DNA from: Pseudomonas sp. Irchel 3E20
GTDB taxonomy: Bacteria; Pseudomonadota; Gammaproteobacteria; Pseudomonadales; Pseudomonadaceae
Assembly: GCF_900187645.1 (NCBI RefSeq)
Contig: NZ_FYEE01000002.1
Location: 194,639-258,638, forward strand
DNA: 64,000 nucleotides
Direction: 5' to 3'
The notes under the pieces were generated by a model. The model ran no database searches, was not told where the DNA came from, and saw only the letters and a program-made list of their open reading frames with translations. Positions 29,561 through 37,589 of this stretch are shown here, piece by piece; position 1 is the first letter of the stretch, and each line of letters begins with the position of its first letter. A program made the translations under genes and the position numbers.

Positions 29561-29590
29561 GCGCCAACCTTTGGGTTGGCGTTTTTTTTG
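29561..29590 (+). terminator. Rho-independent terminator after rluB
   Basis: The stem CGCCAACC/GGTTGGCG is followed by eight T residues. It ends the PHP-yciO-scpA-scpB-rluB transcript. Confidence 0.9.
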
Positions 29591-29717
29591 GGCTGGCGCA
29601 ATGGCTTTTGCCAGCCAGATATGTTCTCCGGTGGGGCACTTCCCCTCTGTGGGCTGGGTCCGGGCGGCGATCCGACGTTGGCGTTGGTATACCCGGCAGT
29701 GATATTGGCCGAACTGG

Positions 29718-29746
29718 CGCCATCGCGAGCAGGCTCGCTCCCACGG
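29718..29746. repeat. Single REP element
   Basis: The sequence GCCATCGCGAGCAGGCTCGCTCCCAC matches the local REP consensus, here without an inverted partner. It lies in the 870-base gap between rluB and aroP. Confidence 0.8.
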
Positions 29747-29970
29747 GTGTGGGCGATGGAAAGTTATCGTGACGCCCCGTAAAGGCTGCTTGACGAAGCT
29801 CCCCGCGCTGCCAGGTCGCTGCGGCATTTGCGCGCAGCTGTAAGCAAAAGCTGCCAGATATGACCTTCAGTAAAGTTCCGCGCCGCTCGGGCGTGCTTGT
29901 TTCACCGGGCCTTCCCCGGTCTGATGCGCGCCAAGCCTGGTGTGCAGGCATATAACAAGAAGGAGGCGCA

Positions 29971-30117
29971 ATGAACGCCGTGTATCCATTTCCTCTCTCC
30001 CCGTGGGGCCGCTCGTGCGTGGCTCCCGTCCCCGGCTCGCAAGGGCCTGACTGCGTTTTTGCAGGTGCCCGAGGCTGTCGTGGCGCCCACAGGCAATCCC
30101 GGCAAGGGCCGCGCTGA
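29971..30117 (+). CDS. Possible 48-residue peptide with strong ribosome-binding site
   Basis: The ORF starts ATG AAC GCC 7 bases after an ideal AAGGAGG and ends TGA at 30115-30117. The product begins MNAVYPFPLSPWGRS and has four cysteines and several Gly/Pro/Arg residues; I do not recognise it. It precedes the predicted aroP promoter region. Codon content is not clearly protein-like, so the case rests on the ribosome-binding site. It could be a leader peptide, a small protein or chance. Confidence 0.4.
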   Translation: MNAVYPFPLSPWGRSCVAPVPGSQGPDCVFAGARGCRGAHRQSRQGPR

Positions 30118-30128
30118 TTTAGCGAGGC

Positions 30129-30157
30129 CTGGCAGCAGGGGGTTACAGGTGTACAAT
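30129..30157 (+). promoter_or_regulatory. Predicted sigma-70 promoter for the aroP leader
   Basis: CTGGCA (30129-30134) and TACAAT (30152-30157) are spaced by 17 bases. The predicted transcript would start near 30164 and include the alternative stems and the leader ORF. Confidence 0.45.
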
Positions 30158-30238
30158 GCGCCGCGTTTTAGCTGTGACCCTCTGCGTTTTCGCCAAAACT
30201 CAGGCTACCCGCCTTGGTAACTCCGCCGCGCCACAAGC

Positions 30239-30282
30239 GTGACGGGTTCGATTTCGTCACAGATAAAAACAAACAGGTGACG
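30239..30282 (+). promoter_or_regulatory. Two mutually exclusive stems covering the leader ribosome-binding site
   Basis: GTGACG (30239-30244), CGTCAC (30255-30260) and GTGACG (30277-30282) follow one another. The middle segment can pair with the first or the third. The third overlaps the AGGTGA ribosome-binding site of the leader ORF at 30284. This is the usual logic of an attenuator or RNA switch; the effector is unknown. Confidence 0.45.
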
Positions 30283-30283
30283 T

Positions 30284-30385
30284 ATGACCGTTAGAAAAAC
30301 GTTGGATTCCTGGTGCCTGCGCTGGGGTTTGAGCCGCTTCTCTGTCAGCGGCGACGTGAAGCGATCCTCATCAAACCTTGCGTGA
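30284..30385 (+). CDS. Candidate leader peptide upstream of aroP (33 residues)
   Basis: The ORF starts at ATG 30284 behind AGGTGA and ends 10 bases before the aroP ATG. The peptide contains SWCLRWGLSRF, with two tryptophans and a phenylalanine, which are substrates of AroP. aroP itself has only a weak ribosome-binding site, so translational coupling to this ORF is plausible. This is inference from arrangement; no homologue is claimed. Confidence 0.45.
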   Translation: MTVRKTLDSWCLRWGLSRFSVSGDVKRSSSNLA

Positions 30386-30395
30386 GACTCTTTCC

Positions 30396-31817
30396 ATGAG
30401 TGGACAAAATGCCCCTTCAGGCGAACTGAAACGCGGCCTGAAAAATCGTCATATTCAACTGATCGCCCTCGGTGGCGCGATCGGTACAGGCTTGTTCCTG
30501 GGCTCGGCGGGCGTGCTGAAATCGGCCGGCCCTTCGATGATCCTGGGCTACGCGATCTGCGGTTTCATCGCGTTCATGATAATGCGCCAACTGGGCGAAA
30601 TGATCGTCGAGGAGCCGGTGGCCGGCTCGTTCAGCCACTTCGCCCATAAGTACTGGGGCGGTTTCGCCGGCTTCCTGTCGGGCTGGAACTGCTGGATTCT
30701 CTACATCCTGGTGGGCATGTCGGAGCTGACCGCGGTCGGCAAGTACGTGCACTACTGGTGGCCGGAGATCCCGACCTGGGCCTCGGCGGCGGTGTTCTTC
30801 CTGATGATTAACGCCATCAACCTGGCCAACGTCAAAGTGTTCGGCGAGGCGGAGTTCTGGTTCGCCATCATCAAGGTGGTGGCCATTGTCGGCATGATCG
30901 CCCTGGGCAGCTACCTGCTGGTCAGCGGCAGCGGCGGCCCGCAGGCGTCGGTCAGCAACCTGTGGGAGCACGGCGGGTTCTTTCCCAATGGCGTCAGTGG
31001 CCTGGTGATGGCCATGGCGATCATCATGTTCTCCTTCGGCGGCCTGGAAATGCTCGGCTTCACCGCTGCCGAGGCGGACCAGCCCAAAACCGTGATCCCC
31101 AAGGCCATCAACCAGGTCATCTACCGCATCCTGATTTTCTACATCGGGGCCCTGGTGGTGCTGCTGTCCCTGACCCCATGGGATAGCCTGCTGGCGACCC
31201 TCAATGCCTCCGGCGATGCCTACAGCGGCAGCCCGTTCGTGCAGGTGTTCTCGATGCTGGGCAGCAACACCGCGGCGCACATCCTCAACTTCGTGGTCTT
31301 GACCGCAGCCTTGTCGGTGTACAACAGCGGCACCTATTGCAACAGCCGCATGCTCTTGGGCATGGCCGAGCAGGGCGATGCCCCCCGTGCCCTGGCCAAG
31401 ATCGACAAGCGCGGCGTACCGGTGCGTTCGATCCTGGCCTCGGCCGCGGTGACCTTCGTGGCGGTGCTGCTCAACTACCTGATCCCGCAGCATGCCTTGG
31501 AGTTGCTGATGTCCTTGGTGGTGGCCACCCTGGTCATCAACTGGGCGATGATTAGCTACTCGCACTTCAAGTTCCGCCAGCACATGAACCGCACCGCGCA
31601 GACGCCGCTGTTCAAGGCCCTGTGGTACCCCTACGGCAACTACGTGTGCCTGGCGTTCGTGGTGTTCATCCTGGGCGTGATGCTGCTGATCCCGGGTATC
31701 CAGATTTCCGTCTACGCGATCCCGGTGTGGGTGGTGTTCATGGGTGTCTGCTATTGGATCAAGAACAAGCGCAGCGCACGCCTTGCGCTGGATGCGGCGG
31801 TGCCGGCCATGAAGTAA
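30396..31817 (+). CDS. aroP: Aromatic amino acid permease AroP
   Basis: The 473-residue APC-family transporter has 12 predicted helices. It closely follows E. coli AroP through the opening GELKRGLKNRHIQLIALGG, EEPVAGSFSHFAHKYWG, INAINLANVKVFGEAEFWFA and the QVIYRILIFYIGALVVLLSL region. It imports phenylalanine, tyrosine and tryptophan by proton symport. ATG 30396 (MSGQN) is chosen; an earlier TTG at 30378 would overlap the leader ORF. The nearby phhABC/phhR genes degrade phenylalanine, which fits a supply role. ProY- or GabP-type permeases are less similar alternatives. Confidence 0.88.
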   Translation: MSGQNAPSGELKRGLKNRHIQLIALGGAIGTGLFLGSAGVLKSAGPSMILGYAICGFIAFMIMRQLGEMIVEEPVAGSFSHFAHKYWGGFAGFLSGWNCWILYILVGMSELTAVGKYVHYWWPEIPTWASAAVFFLMINAINLANVKVFGEAEFWFAIIKVVAIVGMIALGSYLLVSGSGGPQASVSNLWEHGGFFPNGVSGLVMAMAIIMFSFGGLEMLGFTAAEADQPKTVIPKAINQVIYRILIFYIGALVVLLSLTPWDSLLATLNASGDAYSGSPFVQVFSMLGSNTAAHILNFVVLTAALSVYNSGTYCNSRMLLGMAEQGDAPRALAKIDKRGVPVRSILASAAVTFVAVLLNYLIPQHALELLMSLVVATLVINWAMISYSHFKFRQHMNRTAQTPLFKALWYPYGNYVCLAFVVFILGVMLLIPGIQISVYAIPVWVVFMGVCYWIKNKRSARLALDAAVPAMK

Positions 31818-31843
31818 CGGCCCCACACCTCCCGGCAAACCCC

Positions 31844-31934
31844 CTGTGGGAGCGGGCTTGCTGGCGATAACGGACCTCCAGTCAACCTCAAGGTTGGCTG
31901 GCAGGCCGCCATCGCCGGTGGGTCCGCTCCCGCA
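31844..31934. repeat. Degenerate REP pair
   Basis: TGTGGGAGCGGGCTTGCTGGCGATAAC and GCCATCGCCGGTGGGTCCGCTCCCGC form an imperfect inverted pair between aroP and arfB. Confidence 0.75.
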
Positions 31935-31990
31935 TTCGTTTTACCTGCGGCTCGCGCTATCCTGTGCACCCTTCACCCGGACCCTCTTCC

Positions 31991-32404
31991 ATGCTGGTGA
32001 TTTCCAACAACGTGCATCTGCCGGATGCCGAGATCGAGTTGACGGCCATTCGCGCCCAGGGCGCGGGTGGGCAGAACGTCAATAAGGTCTCCAGCGCCGT
32101 GCACCTGCGCTTTGATATCCCGGCGTCGTCCTTGCCCGAGTTCTACAAGGAGCGCCTGCTGGCGCTGCGTGACAGCCGTATCACCAGTGATGGCGTACTG
32201 ATTCTCAAGGCCCAGCAGTACCGCACCCAGGAGCAGAACCGCGCCGATGCCCTGGAACGGTTGGTGGAGTTGATCCACAGCGCCACCAAGGTGGAAAAGA
32301 AACGCCGCCCGACCAAGCCCACCCTGGGCTCGAAAAAACGTCGGCTGGAATCCAAGACCAAACGCGGCAGCATCAAGGCCGGGCGCGGCAAGGTGGATTT
32401 TTAG
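31991..32404 (+). CDS. arfB: Alternative ribosome-rescue factor ArfB (YaeJ)
   Basis: The 137-residue protein has the class I release-factor GGQ motif ([20 protein letters not shown], near 24-43) but no codon-recognition domain. Its tail is strongly basic ([16 protein letters not shown]...) and fits the empty mRNA channel of stalled ribosomes. This is the ArfB plan: hydrolysis of peptidyl-tRNA on ribosomes lacking a stop codon. ATG 31991 matches the family start. The frame is open to 31964 without support. Confidence 0.95.
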   Translation: MLVISNNVHLPDAEIELTAIRAQGAGGQNVNKVSSAVHLRFDIPASSLPEFYKERLLALRDSRITSDGVLILKAQQYRTQEQNRADALERLVELIHSATKVEKKRRPTKPTLGSKKRRLESKTKRGSIKAGRGKVDF

Positions 32405-32418
32405 CCATCGGCGCGCAG

Positions 32419-32450
32419 CCCTGGCTTGCTACAGGGAGGCAGTGTTTTTT
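32419..32450 (+). terminator. Possible weak terminator after arfB
   Basis: CCCTG and CAGGG form a short stem followed, after eight bases, by TTTTTT. The stem is only five pairs. Confidence 0.35.
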
Positions 32451-32466
32451 CGGGCGTCTACAACGC

Positions 32467-32643
32467 CTACAAAGGCGCGAGGAGACGGGTGGCGATGAGG
32501 GCGGCCAGGGCGTTTTCCGGGGTGCCGAAGCGCTGGAGCAGGGCGGTTTGTTTTTCTGTGCTGAGGCGGCTCCAGATCTCGACCATTTGTTGGGCGGTGT
32601 CGATCAATTGGCTGGCCTGGGTGTCGCTGAAGGTATCGGTCAT
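32467..32643 (-). CDS. Small conserved-type protein, 58 residues, unknown function
   Basis: The product starts MTDTFSDTQASQLIDTAQQM and is predicted almost fully helical and soluble, with EIWSRLSTEKQTALLQRFG in the middle. I do not recognise a family. The ATG at 32643 follows a GC-rich leader, and a perfect 13-bp inverted repeat lies 28 bases upstream. It may share a transcript with the 43-residue gene at 32715-32846. Confidence 0.6.
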   Translation of the reverse strand: MTDTFSDTQASQLIDTAQQMVEIWSRLSTEKQTALLQRFGTPENALAALIATRLLAPL

Positions 32644-32670
32644 GGGGCGGGGTCCGGCGGGGTTCAGGCG

Positions 32671-32704
32671 GTGTGGAAAGCGCGTAATACAGCGCTTTCC
32701 ACAC
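32671..32704. repeat. Perfect 13-bp inverted repeat, 8-base loop
   Basis: GTGTGGAAAGCGC (32671-32683) and GCGCTTTCCACAC (32692-32704) enclose GTAATACA. It sits between two small minus-strand genes. There is no U-run, so it looks more like an mRNA processing or protection stem than a terminator. Confidence 0.7.
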
Positions 32705-32714
32705 GGTCTGGGTT

Positions 32715-32846
32715 TCACTCTTCGCTGTCGGCCTTGTGGCTGTCGGCTGCTTCTTTACGCTCGGGCTGTTGGGCGCCGGCTTGTTGCGGGGTTGTCTGCT
32801 CAGTCTCGTGCAGGCTTGGGAAGGGGAGATTAGGGATTTCGTGCAT
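32715..32846 (-). CDS. Small acidic protein, 43 residues, unknown function
   Basis: The ORF starts ATG CAC GAA with GAGGAG 8 bases upstream and ends TGA at 32715. The product begins MHEIPNLPFPSLHETEQ and continues with a Gln/Ala/Glu-rich, probably disordered tail ending in ADSEE. I do not recognise it. The strong ribosome-binding site and the coding-like third-base pattern support a real small gene. It is followed by the palindrome at 32671-32704 and the 58-residue gene. Confidence 0.6.
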   Translation of the reverse strand: MHEIPNLPFPSLHETEQTTPQQAGAQQPERKEAADSHKADSEE

Positions 32847-32995
32847 CGTCGTCGCTCCTCGCAAGGTCTGTTTTTAAATCGCTGGTAGATCCGCGCTTTT
32901 AAAAAGCTTGGGCAGGATACAGCAGCGAAGATGACAAACAGACTTTTATCTTGGTGGGGGAGATGAAAGGGTCAGCGGCCACGGCCGCTGACGAT

Positions 32996-34192
32996 TCAGC
33001 TCACGCAGACGTCAGCAATGGCCGCGGCCAGCAGGTCCAGGCGTGTGGCGTCGATGCCGGCGACGTTGGCCCGCCCGGAACTGACCATGTACACGCTGTG
33101 TTCTTCTCGCAGGCGTTTGACCTGTTCGGCATTGAGGCCGGTGTAGGAAAACATCCCGCGTTGCACGCCGATATGGGCAAAACGTTCGCCCAGGCCGTGT
33201 GGCCCCAAGGCCTCCACCAAGCCGCTGCGCAATTGTGCGATGCGCAGGCGCATGGCTTCTACTTCGTCGGCCCACAGGCTTTTCAGCTCGGGGTCGCCGA
33301 GGATGGTGGCCACTACTGCGGCGCCGTGATCAGGTGGCGTGGACCACAGGTTACGGGCCAGAAACGCCAGTTGGCTGCGGATATCCAGCAGCTTGTCGGC
33401 GCTGCCGGCGCAGACGATCAGCGCGCCGGTGCGCTCGCGGTACAGGCCGAAGTTTTTCGAGCAGGAGCTGGTGATAAGCAACTCGGGCAACTCCCGGGCA
33501 AACAGGCGCACCGCCCAGGCGTCTTGCTCCAGGCCATCGCCGAAGCCCTGGTAGGCGAAGTCGATCAGCGGCAGCAGTTCGCGGCGGCGCACCACGTCCA
33601 GCACCCGGTGCCAGTCGTCCTGGCTCAGGTCGAAACCGGTGGGGTTGTGGCAGCAGGCGTGCAGCAGCACCACGTCGCCCTTGGGGATCAGCTCCAGGGT
33701 GGCGAGCATCGCCTCGACGTCGAGGCGGTTGTCGCTGCCTACGTAGGGGTAGTGGCTGACCTTGATGCCGGCCGCCGCGTAGAGGGTTTCGTGGATCGGC
33801 CAGGTCGGGTTGCTCAGCCAAATGCCACGGCCCGGCAGGCAATGGGCGATGAAGTCGGCGCTCAGGCGCAAGGCCCCGGTGCCGCCCGGGGTCTGGGTGG
33901 CGCCGGCGCGCTGCTGGCCGATCAAGGCGTTGTCGGCGCCCAGCACCAAGTCATTGATGACCTTGCCGAACGCCGCATCGCCGTGGCCGCCGATGTAGGT
34001 TTTGGTGGTCTGGCGTTCTACCAGGCGCTGCTCGGCGAGTTTCACCGATTGCAGGATGGGCGTCAGGCCCAGGGCATCCTTGTACACGCCCACGCCCAGG
34101 TCGAACTTGCGCGGGTTGCTGTCGGCCGCGTAGGCCTCCATCAGGCCCAGGATCGGGTCGCCAGGCACCCGGCCAATGGCATCGAAGTGCAT
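32996..34192 (-). CDS. phhC: Aromatic amino acid aminotransferase PhhC (TyrB type)
   Basis: The 398-residue class I aminotransferase has the PLP-lysine motif SCSKNFGLYRERTGAL, the conserved ACCHNPTGFDL block and VYMVSSGRANVAG near the C-terminus. It belongs to the AspC/TyrB branch that transaminates tyrosine and phenylalanine. Its start codon shares one base with the phhB stop (TAATG), so translation is coupled. In pseudomonads PhhA, PhhB and PhhC are one operon that opens phenylalanine and tyrosine catabolism under PhhR. Confidence 0.95.
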   Translation of the reverse strand: MHFDAIGRVPGDPILGLMEAYAADSNPRKFDLGVGVYKDALGLTPILQSVKLAEQRLVERQTTKTYIGGHGDAAFGKVINDLVLGADNALIGQQRAGATQTPGGTGALRLSADFIAHCLPGRGIWLSNPTWPIHETLYAAAGIKVSHYPYVGSDNRLDVEAMLATLELIPKGDVVLLHACCHNPTGFDLSQDDWHRVLDVVRRRELLPLIDFAYQGFGDGLEQDAWAVRLFARELPELLITSSCSKNFGLYRERTGALIVCAGSADKLLDIRSQLAFLARNLWSTPPDHGAAVVATILGDPELKSLWADEVEAMRLRIAQLRSGLVEALGPHGLGERFAHIGVQRGMFSYTGLNAEQVKRLREEHSVYMVSSGRANVAGIDATRLDLLAAAIADVCVS

Positions 34193-34548
34193 TATTTACG
34201 GCCCTCGGCGTCCTTGGCCACGTCATCGGTGCGCGCGGCCATGATGAAGTCGTTGCGGTGCAGGCCTTTGATGGAGTGGCTCCACCAGGTCACGGTAACT
34301 TTGCCCCACTCGGTGAGCAGGCCAGGGTGGTGGCCTTCGGCCTCGGAGATTTCGCCCATGGCATTGGTGAAGGCCAGGGCAAATTTGAAGTTCTTGAACA
34401 GGAAGACTTTTTCCAGCTGCATCACGCCATCGCGTACTTCGATGTTCCAGTCCGGGATCTGCTTGATAAGGCTCGGCAGTTCTTCGTCGCTGACTTGGGG
34501 CGCATCGGCACGGCAGGCTTCGCAATGGGCTTGGTTGAGTGTGTTCAT
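34192..34548 (-). CDS. phhB: Pterin-4a-carbinolamine dehydratase PhhB
   Basis: The 118-residue protein has the PCD/DCoH active-site signature [23 protein letters not shown] with the paired histidines that bind the pterin. It regenerates the tetrahydrobiopterin-type cofactor after each hydroxylation by PhhA. It lies 106 bases downstream of phhA and overlaps phhC by one base, consistent with the known phhABC operon. Confidence 0.97.
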   Translation of the reverse strand: MNTLNQAHCEACRADAPQVSDEELPSLIKQIPDWNIEVRDGVMQLEKVFLFKNFKFALAFTNAMGEISEAEGHHPGLLTEWGKVTVTWWSHSIKGLHRNDFIMAARTDDVAKDAEGRK

Positions 34549-34654
34549 GGTGTATTCCTGAATTCGATTGTTATGGGTGCAGCAGGGGCCGGTTGCCCAC
34601 GCTAGAGCAAATCGGCCCGTTAAAAAAGACTCACCCGCAGGTGAAAGTCGCGGT

Positions 34655-35440
34655 TCACGCCGCCTTGGGCGGGAATTTCGGGCTGTGCAGGCCCAGGGCG
34701 CGGCCTTGCTGGACCATCCCCATGATGTCTTCGTGGGCCAGGTCGAACAGGCGTTTCATGTTTGGTAGCACGAAATACAAGGGTTGCAGGATGTCGATGC
34801 GGTAAGGCGTACGCATCGCTTCGAGTGGGTCGAAGGCCTGGTGCTCGGGCTCGGAGGAGAGGCTGTAGAGGGTCTCCTTGGGCGAGGAGAGGATGCCGCC
34901 GCCGTAGATGCGCAGGCCCTCTGGCGTGTCCAGCAGGCCGAACTCGATGGTCATCCAGTACAGGCGCGCCAGGTAGACCCGTTCTTCCTTGCTGGCTTGT
35001 AGGCCGAGTTTGCCGTAGGTGTGGGTGAATTCGGCAAACCACGGGTTGGTCAGCAGGGGGCAGTGGCCAAAGATCTCATGAAAAATGTCCGGCTCTTGCA
35101 GGTAATCCAGCTCTTGGGGCGTGCGAATAAAGGTCGCCACGGGAAACTGCTTGTTGGCGAGCAATTCAAAGAAGGTCTGGAAGGGAATCAGCGCCGGCAC
35201 CCGGGCCACTTGCCAACCGGTGGTGGCGCCCAGCACTTGGTTGATTTCGTCCAGTTGTGGGATGCGGTCGTGGGGCAGGGCGAGTTTTTCGATGCCGTCC
35301 AGGTATTCCTGGCACGCGCGGCCTTCCAGCAGTTTGAGTTGGCGGGTAATCAGGGTGTTCCACACGGCGTGTTCTTGCTCGCTGTAGTGGATAAAACCCT
35401 GCGCATCGGGCTCGCGGGCCACGTAGTGCGTCTGTTTCAT
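34655..35440 (-). CDS. phhA: Phenylalanine 4-monooxygenase PhhA
   Basis: The 261-residue enzyme converts phenylalanine to tyrosine using a reduced pterin, O2 and non-heme iron. The iron ligands are visible as two histidines in [13 protein letters not shown] and a glutamate further on in MTIEFGLL. Its length is typical of bacterial monomeric forms, which lack the regulatory domain of the animal enzyme. ATG 35440 (MKQTHYVAR) has GGAG nearby. The frame also allows 35455. Two TyrR/PhhR-type boxes lie upstream, shared with divergent phhR. Confidence 0.97.
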   Translation of the reverse strand: MKQTHYVAREPDAQGFIHYSEQEHAVWNTLITRQLKLLEGRACQEYLDGIEKLALPHDRIPQLDEINQVLGATTGWQVARVPALIPFQTFFELLANKQFPVATFIRTPQELDYLQEPDIFHEIFGHCPLLTNPWFAEFTHTYGKLGLQASKEERVYLARLYWMTIEFGLLDTPEGLRIYGGGILSSPKETLYSLSSEPEHQAFDPLEAMRTPYRIDILQPLYFVLPNMKRLFDLAHEDIMGMVQQGRALGLHSPKFPPKAA

Positions 35441-35560
35441 GCTGCTCTCCTGCAAGGGATACGTTCTTGTTATGTGCCGCTATGGCTATTACAGATACCG
35501 CAGTGGTGAACGGCTTGCAGTGGGGCGTCAGTCTTGGGTGTAGGATAAATCTGGTTTTTT

Positions 35561-35578
35561 CGTAAAGTAATCGTTACG
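35561..35578. promoter_or_regulatory. TyrR/PhhR-type box 1
   Basis: CGTAAA-N6-GTTACG is close to the TyrR-family consensus TGTAAA-N6-TTTACA. It lies 121 bases upstream of the phhA start codon. Confidence 0.65.
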
Positions 35579-35633
35579 TTTTGCCAGGCGGCCATCGGCT
35601 ATTGGGCGTTGCGGGTTTGGAGGGTGGCTCGTT

Positions 35634-35651
35634 CGTAACGTAATATTTACG
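35634..35651. promoter_or_regulatory. TyrR/PhhR-type box 2
   Basis: CGTAAC-N6-TTTACG is the second copy, 73 bases (about seven helical turns) from box 1. It lies in the same phhA/phhR divergent region. Confidence 0.65.
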
Positions 35652-35702
35652 ACTAAATGTGCGGGTGGCCAAAAAATTTGGCAAACCCGCCTTCCCCCTT
35701 CC

Positions 35703-35769
35703 TGTGGGAGCCTGCTCGCGATAGCGGTGTACTTGACGCTGCGCCATCGCGAGCAGGCTCGCTCCCACA
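35703..35769. repeat. REP pair with a shortened left arm
   Basis: The right half is the full GCCATCGCGAGCAGGCTCGCTCCCAC. The left half reads GTGGGAGCCTGCTCGCGATAGC, lacking four bases (CGAG) of the usual arm. It lies 42 bases before phhR, inside the phhA/phhR regulatory gap. Confidence 0.85.
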
Positions 35770-35810
35770 AAGGAGACGGGTTGTTTCTCTCACCTTTGCC
35801 AGGCCTTTTT

Positions 35811-37361
<1,551 letters not shown>

Positions 37362-37370
37362 TCGGGGAGC

Positions 37371-37568
37371 CGCCATCGCGAGCAGGCTCGCTCCCACAGA
37401 GGAAAAATGAAAACCTCATCCGCACCACTGTTCAACTGTGGGAGCGGGCCTGCCCGCGATGAGGCCGGTACAGCCGATGCCCCTCTAGCGTTTGCAAGGC
37501 CGCCATCGCGGGCGGGCCCGCTCCCACAAAAAAACCGGCAACGCGGCCCCTGTGGGAGCGGGCCCTCA
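37371..37568. repeat. Cluster of four REP elements
   Basis: Copies lie at about 37373-37397, 37438-37465, 37501-37529 and a truncated one at 37551-37568, in alternating orientation between phhR and the convergent hybrid kinase. The whole 228-base gap is REP sequence and spacers. No gene is seen. Confidence 0.88.
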
Positions 37569-37589
37569 CAAACCCTTGCACAGTGGGCC

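Noticed and set aside
32951..34561. 536-codon plus-strand frame opposite phhC/phhB
   Set aside because: It covers two certain genes on the other strand and has no domain pattern.
35441..35560. Possible sigma-54 promoter before phhA
   Set aside because: No GG-N10-GC pair at the right spacing could be found on the minus strand; the PhhR GAFTGA loop is altered as well.
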